The notes below the pieces were generated by a model that saw nothing but the letters and a program-made list of their open reading frames with translations, did no database searches and was not told the DNA's origin. Below, in pieces: positions 12,083 through 23,487 of a DNA stretch of 64,000 nucleotides (within the stretch, counting starts at the first letter, position 1; each line of letters opens with the position of its first letter). The stretch is from contig JAACJP010000015.1 in the NCBI GenBank assembly GCA_013368375.1, forward strand, positions 620,001 through 684,000, given 5' to 3'. The translations under genes were made by a program, and so were the position numbers. The stretch is from Tricholomella constricta. Taxonomy: Eukaryota; Basidiomycota; Agaricomycetes; Agaricales; Lyophyllaceae.

Positions 12083-14276
12083 ATGGCTACCACCATCCCT
12101 TCACTGAAAATCAATGCCCCAGACCATCCCATCAAGTCCGTGACCATCTTCAAATCCTCCAAGGCAGAAGTTGTTCGGCAGTTCACGCTTAACCTCAAGG
12201 TCAGTGTGCTCAAACTGACTGTTTACACATGCTCAGATATATACAGGTTGGTCAAAATAAGATCGAGATCAAGGGGCTCCCCAGCATTATAGACACCCAC
12301 TCTGTTCGGGTTTCTGGCTTGGGTGATGCACGCCTCTATGATGTTGTCTGTACCGTCGGAGCCAACAACGATGCGTCCTATGCGTCCGATAGTATCGCCG
12401 AGATTATCCGACTTCTGCAGGTGAAAAAGGTCGAGCTTGAGAACGAGAAACGCGTCAGAAGGAACGAGGCCGACCTTCTAGTGGATTATGCGAAAACTCT
12501 GACCGGGGAGCATGTGCCGCCGACGCAGATGAACAGCTTCTTGGAGTCATTTGTTGAGCAGGGCCGTAAGAACCTGCGCGCCGTACGCATCTCGACCACT
12601 CCTTCGTGCGCCTCGAGTATACTAATCCAGATATCTGTAGATCACGGAACTGAGTGAAAAGATCATCCAGGTCGACCGTCAGATTGAAAGAGAGAACAAG
12701 AAGAAGGCCAGCAAGAAAGGCGAGGCTCTTGGGGAGGTCAACATCATCCTTGGGGCCGATGAAACCAGTAAGGTCGATCTGAAGTTGACATACAGTAAGC
12801 TCTTCAATCTACCTTGAACAAAACGGACACCTAACCTCTGGGTCATGTATAGTCGTTAGTAACGTCTTCTGGAAACCGACATACGAGTTACATGCCACTA
12901 TGGATAATGGAAAGCCGTCTTCGTCCGTCGCGCTCCACTATCGTGCCCGCATCACCCAAAGCACAGGTGAAGACTGGACGAACACTGCGCTGACACTCAG
13001 CACCTTGTCTTCCGACACCATTGCCAAGAGCATCCCACAGCTCATCCCTGTCAAGCTTCGACCACGACCTCTTTTCGGCTCAAACACCAAAGGCGGATAT
13101 ACGGCCTTCCAGAACGCTGCACAACGTCAAATCGCTCTGTTTCCACCCCAACAGCAACAGCAGCAGCAGCAGCCGACAGGAGGCCTCTTTGGTGCAGGCC
13201 CCACTCAGATGGCGGCGACGGGTGTGTTTGGGTCGTCCAACACAGCTCCAAGCTCATTTAGTGCCGCTTTCCCTCAGTCATACCCCGGCGGGGCAAGTGC
13301 TTTTGGTGTATCCGCATCTGTTTCCCACCAAATGCCACCGCCGCCGAATCCTTCTTTCGCCGCGGAAGAAATGTTCGAGGAGATCGCTGCGCCGGATCCA
13401 ACAACGGAGCCAACGACGTTTGTAAACGAGACACCCGTCGCGATCTCATTCTCCATCACAGGCGAGTCGACAATTCCGTCCGACGGCATTGATCATCAGG
13501 TGTCCGTCGCTGTGCTGCCGCTCGAGGCAAAGGTCTCATATGTTACTATTCCCCGGATCGAACCACGGGTGTACCTGCATGTGCGTAACTCAACTTCCCA
13601 CTATCGTATCTATCGAGCCTGTGCTGATTGCTATTGTGTGATTGCAGTGCCAAGTCAAGAACAGCAGTGAATACCGCCTCCTTGCGGGGCCAGTGAGCGT
13701 TATCCTGGATGACAGTTACGTCTCCAAGACTTCGATCAGCGTACGCACGTCTCGTATCTATCCCTTGCATTTTACTGAGCCGAAACATCCTCCCAGGACG
13801 TCAGCACGGGCGACGACTTCGACTGTACGCTCGGCGACGACGCCGAGACCAAGGTGACCTACTCCCGCACCGCGCGCACAGTCAAGTCCGAGTCTGGTGC
13901 CTTTACGGAAACGACAAACACGACGACGCATATGACGAAGATCACCATCTACAACAAGCACACGTTTGCGATTCCAGAGCTTGTCGTGCGCGACGCCGTG
14001 CCGACGTGCGATGACAAGCGCGCCAGAATTATTTTGCGCAAGCCGGAGGGGCTGGCGGACGCGAAGGACGGGGAGGAGGTCGATATTAAAGGCGAGGCAG
14101 AGGGGCTGAGGGCTATGTGGGGGAAGCTCGTGGATGGGAAGGGCGGTGAGAAGGAGGGCAAGTTTGAGTGGAGGACGGGTATCAAGGCTAAGGACAAGGT
14201 CATGCTTGAGGCGCAATGGGAAGTCAAGGCGCCGGCGGACTCGTACTGGGCAGAGAGCTTACAAACGACCAGTTGA
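12083..14276 (+). CDS. DUF4139 (mucoidy-inhibitor-like) family protein
   Basis: Member of the DUF4140/DUF4139 family, found in fungi, animals and bacteria, of unknown biochemical role. Six exons (12083-12199, 12247-12582, 12641-12794, 12853-13580, 13648-13740, 13797-14276) give 635 residues. Order: an N-terminal beta-rich DUF4140 part (VTIFKSSKAEVVRQFTLNLK, VSGLGDARLYDVVC), a central coiled coil with many Lys/Glu, then DUF4139 opening with VSNVFWKPTYELHATM and YRARITQSTGEDWTNTALTL. Later blocks are VSVAVLPLEAKVSYVTIPRI, EYRLLAGPVSVILDDSYV and VTYSRTARTVKSESG, all typical of the family. A low-complexity insert with eight Gln in a row sits at about 13149-13172. No signal peptide or membrane segment, so probably cytosolic. 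The start has a Kozak-like context (ATTATGGCT). Confidence 0.9.
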
Positions 14277-14478
14277 GGTTTGTTTTTGTGTTTTATTTTC
14301 CCCTCTGTGATGGCTGTAGGTAGATGTAACTTGTAAATGCGTTGATTGTAAGTCTTGTTTTCGATACGTTGGTCGTTGTGGTGTAATTCTGATATGTTTA
14401 CATATATATACTGACATGCAACTTGAAGCTCATGGTACAGCACAGTAGTTCCTGACCGTATTCAGATTTGGCATGGGT

Positions 14479-17101
14479 TTAAACGACACCATCGCTCCGG
14501 ATTGCGCACTGGCCAAAGTCGCGTTTAGCGAAGCCCTCGGGTCTGGGTAAGATGTCCTATAGAAATCGGCAACGCATACATCAGTACCCCTAAGTTATTT
14601 AGTTGCAGAAATTGTAACCGACATGTTCGAAGATGCCAGTGGGGATACCCAGCGTAACACAGGCATTGGGTGAGTCCTAGTATTTAAAGGTTGGCCGTGG
14701 CGCCACAGGTGAATCGGATCGACGTACAACGATAGCTCCAACGTGACTTTCGATGGGTGCTGCACTTAGTAGAAGATCTGTAGTGAGCAGGTGTGGTAAG
14801 CTACGCGATGCAGCATTTAGTGTTCAGAGATGCTTACAGGCTTGTTCACGCGCTTCAAGGCGAAAAATAATCAGGTCTTTGAGTCAACGAGAGGCTCAAG
14901 AATCTCACTATAGCCGACCTAGAATAAACAGCGTCAGCTTCATTTCTCGGTGAAATTAATGGGAAGGTTTACCTTCTGCAGGTACGCAATAGCGTTCAGC
15001 GCAGCCTGTTTGAAGGCAACAGTCCTGTTGTAATGATCACAATCAGGGAACTCTGAGGGGAATGGACGAAGACCTTACGTGTCCATGTCATATTGTTTCC
15101 CATCACCGTCTATTATGGTTCTACTTCAATCTATGTAGTCCGAAAAATCCGAAAATGCACTCACGAATATCGACGCTGATTCCTTCGAAGACGACTTGAG
15201 ACGTGTACAGTGGGTCGATGGGGGACGGCTGAGCGTGGTGGTGGTCAAACAAGCGGACCAGCTTCACGACATTCGGATCGAGTATTTACCAAGAAAATTG
15301 GTTGCTTCAGAGCAAATTTCTCAACTCCTCCTTTGATGATACTGGTTGAGAAAGTGACAATTCCAGCCTGATACACTCGTTAGCAACCACGACACCGTAT
15401 TTTTGGGTCAACACGCCATTTCAATTGCTCCACAGAAAGAAATCTGAAATAGTTCGTTACGATGTAATGGTGGATATGACCACGAGCTTACCTCGCCCTA
15501 GGATGAGACAGGCAGCAATGAGTAGGTAATTGCAACGTTGTGGTACAAGGCTCACATCACCCTGGGAGAAGTGAAGATCTCCAACGGAGAAATTGGCTCC
15601 AGGCACGAAGACTGGTAGGTAACAGCGAGAACCCCTGAATAGTAGAGTAGTTCAGCAAGCTTCATGCCAGCAATAAACTCTCAGAACATGGACATACTTG
15701 GAAAGGTTCTTGATCTACATTCGAAAGCTAGTCAGAGTCATATTGTCACTCGAAGATGGGACCCACATCACAGTTGCCGCCATGTTCACGACCAGGGATC
15801 GTCCTGGCGCCTTCCTGAGCGATCTTCTCCCGCAACTCGGGAGAGAGATCTTGGCCTACGTAGGAACCCTTGGGCTCTGGGGAATAGGCGACTGGGGGAA
15901 GGGCACTGGCATTTTGGGCGATCAAACCGCGTTCGCGTTCGTTCCATTTCGCAAGCAGTTCAGCGGAAGGAGCTGTTCCAACGATACCAGGATGGGTCAC
16001 TCCAGCGAAGCGCACGCCGGGGATATGCCGGGAGGTCGCATATACGCCTGAAAACCGCAATGGTCGGTCAGAGGAAGAGATTGTTAACAGTTGATGTAGG
16101 CAGTCACCTTTAAGGTCCCAAATAGCCTTCGCGGCTTTACTGTTAAACTCCTTCGCTAGGGATGGTTGAGAGAATGTTAAGCAAGACGTCATTGTTTGGC
16201 ACATACCCAATAGCCCTCCACCGTTTTCAAGCTCGAATATTCCCTGAAAATAGCCATGTTATCAGGAGGGAACGAATGGAAAGCTGACTAGAGCCAACAG
16301 TATATCCCCAAGGCATTTTATCGTAATAGTTGACTATTGTTCCATATCGCCGTTGAGCAGTTATTCAAGCACAGGCATCATTCTGACTTACTGTCCAATA
16401 TATCAACGACAAGACAATCGCCAGGTTCGGCTCCTTCGACCCCGATGGGGCCTGAAAGATTGTGGACCTTGGTCAAGTCCACGTTGCGGACATCATCACT
16501 GGCTGGGTAAAAAGATATAGTATAAGAGCAACAACGTCATGGTCAGAGAACTAGACGCAGGCGTACTGTCGTTATTGCCGATCTGAGCACCCGTCCAATC
16601 TACCATTTTAAGTATGGGTCAGTCTGTGCTCAGAGAATTTATAACGCAGGTGGCGCTTACCGACGCATTCGATCTTGAAGGTCTAGACGCCAGGATTACC
16701 GCTAAGTACTGCGCTTTTTCGGGAGCAAAGGTGAGCTCACTTCTCCAGGTTTCACGGTTACAAAGGGTGGAATATCCGGACTGCATGGGATGTTAGACTA
16801 CAGTTCGTATGGTTTTGAATGGACCTACTGCCAGCGATTGTGCACGCCCTACAATCCATCAGGTTGTGAGCTACAATTTTATTCAAGCAAATGCGATAGA
16901 GGTACTCTTTGCTTTTCAGCGAGTCTGTTACAGTTACAAGTGAGACTTATGACGCTATATTTCGATGTCGAGGAGAGCTCACACAAAAGGATCCAACTTC
17001 CAGCCCAGAGTCTGTCAGCAGTTCCGCCACCGCTATATTGCATGGACTGGGCGCACCTCGATGAGCGTGGGGTAAGCTACAGAGTTCGCTGCAGTGGCCA
17101 T
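14479..17101 (-). CDS. fmdS: Formamidase (FmdA/AmdA family), extremely intron-rich
   Basis: Amidohydrolase that splits formamide to formate and ammonia (EC 3.5.1.49) for nitrogen use. Rebuilt from about 25 exons into roughly 400 residues. Landmarks in order: GVHNRWHPDIPPFVTVKPGE, DWTGAQIGNND, VDLTKVHNLSGPI, PWGYT-GIFELENGGG, ATSRHIPGVRFAGVTHPG, ARTIPGREHGGNCDIKNLS, LPVFVPGANFSVGDLHFSQG-DGE-ISFCGAIEMAG, VVFEGISVD, YLLLSAAPIESHVGAIVDSP and GIFEHDILPRPEG. Several exons are tiny: GGCGAG at 15492-15497, 10 nt at 14909-14918, and 13 nt at 16661-16673. All are needed to restore family motifs, and phases agree except one junction near 15418, which seems to need a GC-AG intron. The start (MATAANSVAY, 17101) is inferred; the final exon reaches TAA at 14479-14481. 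No signal peptide, so cytosolic. Confidence 0.87.
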
Positions 17102-17806
17102 GATAACCTGTTGGAAGGATTCACATTCCGCGAACGTACTTATACTCCAAGTGCCCACCAACGTGAGAACAGCAGGACATACATCGCTCTCATCGCAGGT
17201 GGTGAGAGATCATGGGGTCTTCGCGCGGAAAACAGAAGTACGCAAGTCGTGGAGGACTTGAGACTTGTCAGAATTGGAATGTACCTTCACTCTGGGCTTC
17301 AGCCTGGATGCAGGCGGTAAGAAGCTCCGTCAAGCGTCGTAACGCCGCTCAGCGTCTGCCCGAAAGCCATTGAGGCCTTGGCTCTCTCTGTCGGGCACTT
17401 GACAAGGTTACCATTTTCAACCACCATCTATCGAGTACTTAAGTTCTCAAGCAGTCCGAGGAGATATCGAACTTTAGCGCCTGATGTAGCTGTCGTTCAG
17501 TTGGAATTGGGACATGATGCGCCGCGAGATGGGGCAAGGAAGCTCCAAGAGAGAGAGTCGCTTGAAATCAATCAAATCTGTCAGTTGCGCATTCCTATGA
17601 TGGATTGAGAGAAGAACAGAAAGGACTCACCAGCCCAACGTCTGCATCCGAAACCGGGTCGAATGTGATACACTCATTCACACCTGCAAAGCGACTTCAA
17701 ATGTCAAAAGCGATTCATGCAACGCCATCTCCCTCAAACGCATAGTATACAATCAGAGCAAAAACAACACGCGCGCATCCAGTCCACAACTCACTCGTAC
17801 TTAGGC
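17102..17806. other. Intergenic with one exon-like island
   Basis: Between the formamidase start and the TPR stop. On the minus strand a segment at about 17692-17638 is flanked by CTTTGCAG and GTGAGT, like an internal exon, and reads VNECITFDPVSDADVGL in one frame. It could be a 3'-UTR exon of the TPR gene or a remnant; nothing else is recognised. Confidence 0.4.
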
Positions 17807-19953
17807 TCACTCCGCCCTCTTAACGACATACCGATCCCAACTAGGATAAACCACCGTCTCCGCCCTCATAATCTCCTCCATCTCCTTAATCCTGCTGCTC
17901 TTCGTTTTCGACCCCGCCTTTCCGACCGGCCGCTTCCCTGATGCCGCCGCCGCCGCCGCCGTCGATTTGCCTTTCCCGTTCTTCCCAGCCACCGAGTTCG
18001 GATATGTGCACCCCGCTGCAGCCGCCGCCTGACGCGCGTACTGCCTGCCGTACTCCTCAAACGCCATCTCCGCGGCAGACGCCGGGATCAGCACGACTTT
18101 GAGCCGTCGCTCGTCTAATTTGCTGCGCGGCCATGGCGGCTGCTTCCCCTGCTCTGCGCGGCGTCGTTTCGAATCCGCAGCAGTGGGATCACCTGGATTA
18201 GGCCCCGGTTTCGAAGATGAGGACGAGGAGGGGGAGAGGGCTAATGGAATGGAGGAGGATGATGCCGATGACGCGGCTGGTATGACGGGTTTCTTGATCT
18301 TGGGTTTGGGTGACGGGCGCTCAGGCGGGAGGAGAGAAGCGAGCTCTGCAATTGCTTCAACATTTTTGGGCTGTAATTTGAGCACGGCGCGAAGATCTAA
18401 TAATGATTGCCTTAGTTCGCGATCGGTAGGTAACGAGGGGAAAGGTTGACGCGCACCTCTGATGGCCTCATCAGGTCTCTTCAGCATCCTCCGCGCCCGT
18501 GCACGGCGGTAGTAGCCTTTACTACTTCGGTGCTGGCTGAGCGCCTTCGTGCAGGCTTTTTCGGCTTCCATCCAGCTTGTTATTATCAGAAAGAGGAAGT
18601 GGGATAAAAAATGGCTTCGCGTACTTGCAGAGTTTCAGATGAGCAGCGGCGAGGTTGAGTTGGTAATGTGGCAGTTCCGGCTCGATGTCGTGTGCTATCT
18701 CGTAAAAGTTCACGGCCTTTTTGAAGTCCCCTTGACGAAAGGCGATATTGCCCTGGCACAAGGGATGAATGAATCAACGCAAGAGATGAAAACCAAGCCC
18801 TACCTCCTCCTTTTCCTGTTCAGCCTTGAAGAACCTCCATTCCATAATCTCCCCGATCGTCATCTCCGAATCCACGCCATCGTCACTTGCATCGGGATCC
18901 ATTCCCCCAAAGTCTAACTCGACCTCCCATATATCCTCTTCCTCTTCTGTCTCCCATCCGTAGACACCGCTGCCCCTTCCATCCCATTCTCTTTGTTTCC
19001 CCACTCTGACCCCACTCTCCTCTTCCTCTTCTCGTACAGTCCGTTCGCACACCTCCCCAAGGTGATCCGTTGAGCATCCACAGTCGCACCATTTTGAAGT
19101 CAGCTTCTCCCTTAGCACCATTCCATACCCGCGCACATCAAATTCTCGTGCTACCTTCCATAGCGTCTGCGCCAGACGCTCATACCCGAGTCGCACCTTG
19201 GCCCTCCAATCCTTATCCCATCCACCCGCACCCTGATCATTCAAAAGTCGGTACTTTAGCTCACACGCATCCTCTAGCGCCTCCTGGCCCTCCTGTAGCG
19301 ACCCCAAGTGGGGTGGTTTCGAAAAAACCGGAGGCGGCATCGCCTCCAGCGCATCAACGTGCGCGATAAGCGCCGGATAATACTCCAGCAGGCGAAGCGA
19401 GTGGAGTCCTCGCTTCGCACAGATCGAGACGTTGTTGGACATCGCCTGATGGTGTTCGCGTTATTATTTCATTTCTTTTAACGGGTCAAGCGACACGACG
19501 GGGGAGGTGTGCACATACGAAATGACGCAGTGCTGTGTATGACCACAGCACGCTCTTGGTGGCCACGCGCTCGCCGGCCTGCCGCATGTCCATGCTTATC
19601 GCCGCACGAAAAAAGTCTTTGATCTCCTCGCAGTCGTGGTTATATACGAGCCAGCTGGGCCCTGTGAGCGAGATGCAGCGCATGACGAAGGTTGGGAGAT
19701 GGATGAGCGCGATGCTGTAGAGCCGGGTGGAGAAGAGCCGGGCAATGTCCTGCTCGTAACGGATGAGCAGTATGCGAGCTATGCCCCGCTCGAGCTGGGA
19801 AACGGCCGTCATGGCCTTGGAGATACTGCGATCAATGTGAGGATTTGGCACCCGTGTGTAATGGTGGGGTGCATCCTTGACATGCGCATTGCCTGCCTTT
19901 TTCAATAGCCCAGATGCAGAACGTTTTTTGACATGAGAGTACTTTGCTGGCAT
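17807..19953 (-). CDS. TPR-repeat protein, basic disordered C-terminus
   Basis: Hypothetical tetratricopeptide protein of about 640 residues in five exons. The first (19953 to about 19519) ends ALRHF and joins AMSNNVSICAKRG through a GTATGT...CATCAG intron. The N-terminal half is helical and unrecognised, with a Cys cluster (KWCDCGCSTDHLGEVC) followed by an acidic stretch. The centre has about three TPR units: GNIAFRQGDFKKAVNFYEIA, NLAAAHLKLCNWMEAEKACT, GYYRRARARRMLKRPDEAIR and DLRAVLKLQPKNVEAIAEL. The C-terminal part is Ser/Pro/Ala-rich and ends WDRYVVKRAE. The TPR part resembles those of co-chaperone-type proteins such as RPAP3/SPAG1/STI1, but no J, ASP or RPAP3-C domain was identified, so a chaperone link is only a guess. 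Confidence 0.75.
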
Positions 19954-21109
19954 CGTTGTCGAGTGAAATCTATGATAGCCCTCTAATAAAGCAAGAATTG
20001 GGTTTCAAGAAGGGATGCTCTGTGCTGCAAGATGTCGAGCAGCCTTATTAGGGCTGGGGTGAAAGCCTGTGAGCTGTCAGGCTTCTTTGGTTTTCCCGGG
20101 TAACACGGAGTAGTTGGGCCCGTTGTAGGCGGTCCTGGATTGAAGCGAAGATAAACCGTTTACTCGCTGTGGTGGTCGATGAGCGAGCTGTTTGTCCCTT
20201 ATTGTCACGGTGATCAGCTTGCTTCCAACTCTCATATCACGTTTGCTACTACATAAAAACAACAAAGCAACGGTGCGTAAGTCTCACAACTGCTCACTCC
20301 CTATACGAATCGCTGATGAGAGGCATTTAGATCATCGTGTATATAAATATGTTATAGATATCGAAATCAATGACCTCCACGACACTGAGCTTGCACAGAA
20401 TCGTCGCAGCACCGACATACACAAAGAGTCAACGGAATCGCTATTGTGTGAGAGTTGTCCCTCGGGGATTTGGCCATGTATTTGACTGTCAAACGCACCT
20501 CGCGAGGACGAAGGCATTGAAGTATGTCATTTATCAATTCATGGCCATTCAGATAGTTGACAGCCCTCCTTATTCGCCAGTAAGGATCATCAAGTGACCA
20601 TTTAGAGGCCTTCTCTAGCCACGTTCAAACCGACAATGCTCTTTCAAGTACTCTTTGAACGGCACTCTGCCGTTGGAAGCCAACACTAACACCTGTCCCT
20701 CATGGAACGATCAGCCAGCAGCCGGAGAATTGACGTGCTTCTAGCTCGCAATGTACATTCCCGCGGTCCATCGTACTCAATCTCCATGAATGCCTAATCC
20801 AGCAACCTGCCTGATACCCTGACCCATGAATGAACGTCATCCTCTCATTCCGAATCGGAGCAAGTAGATGCAGGTCTCACAACATTGGCGTCCCAATGGA
20901 CTGCACATGCCGAGACAGAAGCAACGAGCGTGAGTGTTATTTTTATCGCTCAGGGATGATGAGACGGCGATAAGTGCTCCGTGTCCCTGTGTCCTAAGCC
21001 GAATAACATGCAGCGCTGGCATGCCGTATAAAAGGACTTTGAGACCATACCACCTTTCCTAAACCCTTCCACTCGCTAACTCCCCGATTTTCCACGCTCC
21101 TTCATCATC
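19954..21109. other. Intergenic, shared promoter region; no gene supported
   Basis: 1.16 kb between the divergent TPR and CBM13 genes. Only short ORFs without recognisable sequence. A TATA box sits near its right end. Confidence 0.5.
21027..21033 (+). promoter_or_regulatory. TATA box of the CBM13 gene
   Basis: TATAAAA lies 77 bases before the ATG at 21110, a normal distance for a fungal TATA promoter, suggesting regulated expression. Confidence 0.55.
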
Positions 21110-22975
21110 ATGCTTGTGGCCTCGGGTCTCCTGTTCGTTGCCGGCATAAAAGCAGCGTCAGCACAACAAGTACCTCCGTATGTTCTTCACTCGCAGGAGT
21201 GGATTTGCCCAACTGACATGTCCGAACGAAACACAGGTTCAAAGGCGAAGTTACTCTCGAGCCCGGTCTGACTATCGGTAATACCATGGCATCCCACTAT
21301 CAGATTCCATCATATGACTTACCATGCTACGTCATAGGCAAATGCATGACTGCCGCATCAAACACGGACGGCGCAGTGGTCACGATTGAACCCTGCACAT
21401 ACTCCGCCAACCAGAAATGGACATTCACCGGCGGGGGAGTCCAGATCTTTGGGACGAAATGCTTGGATGTGCCCAGTGGAAGCACGGTCGACGGAACGAA
21501 GCTCCAGATCTGGAGTTGCACAGGGAACAACCCCAATCAGCAATTCTCATATACCGTACGTCGCTGTCCTTCCCCTAATTAATCCTAGTCCTGATGCTTT
21601 GTAGCGCGACAATCGTCTTGCTTGGAAGAACAAGGGCAAGTGCGTGGACTTGCCTTCAGGAAACCAAGCTAGTGGGACGCGCGTGAGTATCTCTTCTTGG
21701 CATGCCACGCGTCTCGTGAGCTGAAGCCTTCTTGTTTTTCGACAGATCGCGAGTTATGGCTGCACCAACAATAACAAGAACCAGATCTGGAACACGGGAT
21801 ATAACGTCAACGACCTCCCGCAGACCTCGCAGGACAACCAGTATGGCACAAACAAGTGTGGAACGGCATCCAGCCAGACCTCGAACTGCCAGAACGCGTA
21901 TCTCAAGTCAGTGCACTTCCGTCTAATGTTAATCATACGTTATACTCACAATGCCCGGCGTTAAGCTCGGCAGAGGATTTCTGCTTGTTCGGCCCTCGTA
22001 CATGCCTTCTCTCCCACTTCATCCCCGCCTAACACTAATCTAACGCGACGCGGCTTTCTTCACCAGCTAACCCAGACAGTACCATCGGCGACACAGAGTA
22101 CGAGGCCGTTTCGTGGTGCACGAAGTCGGGGCGCGGCACGCGTACGATCCCGGATGGCGCCCTGAAGGGTGTACACTTCCTTCGGACGCCCGACTATGTA
22201 CAGGTGACCGGTGTTGGAGACTTGACCAAGCTGAACATCCTCAAAGGTGATGCCGGCGGAGAATTAGACAATAGGGGCGCAGATGGTATGTGCAACCAAC
22301 CGCCTTTGCTTGTGGCTTTGCGCTGTGAATGAAGCCTGACGAGACGAACTTTTTTTCTAGGCCGTGGAAACCCTGGTAGTTATCCCTTCACGACTACGTT
22401 AAAGTCACTTGTTGATCAATTACATTTGGCAATGTAGCGGGCGGCTTGGTGTACGGGAACACGTTCGGTGATGGGACGCAATACCACGAATGGACGGAAT
22501 TCATCTCAGACACCGAGTTCTGCTTCCGCGCGTGCACCGGTGGCGATGCTACAGTGAACTGCAACCACATCTACGACGTCATGGGATGTTATTGGGTTCG
22601 TTCCATCCCCTCCTCCCTTTATACTATCCCTCAAACACTGAACTGACCTGAACCACAGAACATCCCCGCGAACTACGGCGCAGGTGTCTTCGAGAACTGC
22701 GATGCCGACAACGAGTGCGTCCTTTCTTCTCCCACACTCAGTTCGATATACCATTTTTTTTTGCTGACGTGCGTTGTTATCTCAGCCTGCCTATGGGCGT
22801 GTACGGCACCAGCACATGGTACCAAGGCGTCTCGCCCACCCCGCCCCCGCACCCTGCTGCATCGTCCTCGAACTGCCAGGCCATCCCTACCGTTGCCGTC
22901 ACCCCGACGAAAAGGGACTTGAAGATGAGGAGGAAGGTGGTTGCCTCTGCGTTCCCGGGTGCGACGCCGATGTAG
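21110..22975 (+). CDS. Secreted ricin-B-lectin (CBM13) protein with Cys-rich C-terminal domain
   Basis: Extracellular carbohydrate-binding protein. It starts with a signal peptide (MLVASGLLFVAGIKAASA) likely cut before QQVPP. Next is a beta-trefoil lectin domain with repeated QxW signatures: NQKWTF, NQQFSY and NQIWNT, each followed by Cys-Leu/Val-Asp repeats (KCLDVPSGS, KCVDLPSGN). The second half (DFCLFGPPNPDSTIGDTEYE, AVSWCTKSGRGTRTIPDGAL, GVHFLRTPDYVQVTGVGDLT, TEFCFRACTG and IYDVMGCYWNIPANY) is a Cys-rich domain I know only as a common C-terminal half of hypothetical mushroom proteins. Its function is unknown. About eight exons; the first intron interrupts VPP-FKGE. The tail is Pro/Ser-rich and basic. 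No GPI signal. Likely binds galactose- or xylose-containing glycans outside the cell. Confidence 0.83.
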
Positions 22976-23487
22976 AGAGCTGCTGTGGTTGTGGTGTATG
23001 TCGGTAAATTGAAGGCAAAGGCAAGGGGAGGGACCTGATCATGCGTTGGGACATTTAAATTATCTTAGGCTTTTTAATTGACAATGGATAATGATCATTT
23101 TTTGAATATCGTTTGTAGTCGACTTTTGCTACTAGTTGGTCATTACAGTCGTGCGACCAATGAGGAGATTGCGGTCGAATTGTTAAGGCGCATCTATAGC
23201 AAGGTTGTTCTGTTGGATCTCCGCGATGATTCTGCCTGAGCAGTCTCCGTCTGATCAGCTGACCTCGCGTCGCGATCCATGTCGCGTTCTCCTACCGCTT
23301 CTGGCTGCTGCCGGTCCGTCCTCAATTGCTTCTTATGCCCTCTTTAAGTATAATATTATGGAGAACTCATCATGCAGAGCCGGAATAGCTTGTCTCGTCT
23401 TCAGAGTCGTGCGCCACGCGCAGACCCATTATTGATTTCCTACAATTACAATTTGATACAGTAATATGACAACGACAGCGGTCATAG
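22976..23487. other. Intergenic between convergent genes
   Basis: 512 bases of 3' sequence for the CBM13 gene and gene A; nothing recognised. Confidence 0.5.

Noticed and set aside
17638..17692. Exon-like segment VNECITFDPVSDADVGL as part of formamidase or the TPR protein
   Set aside because: Phases do not fit either gene; joining to the TPR donor gives a stop within a few codons.
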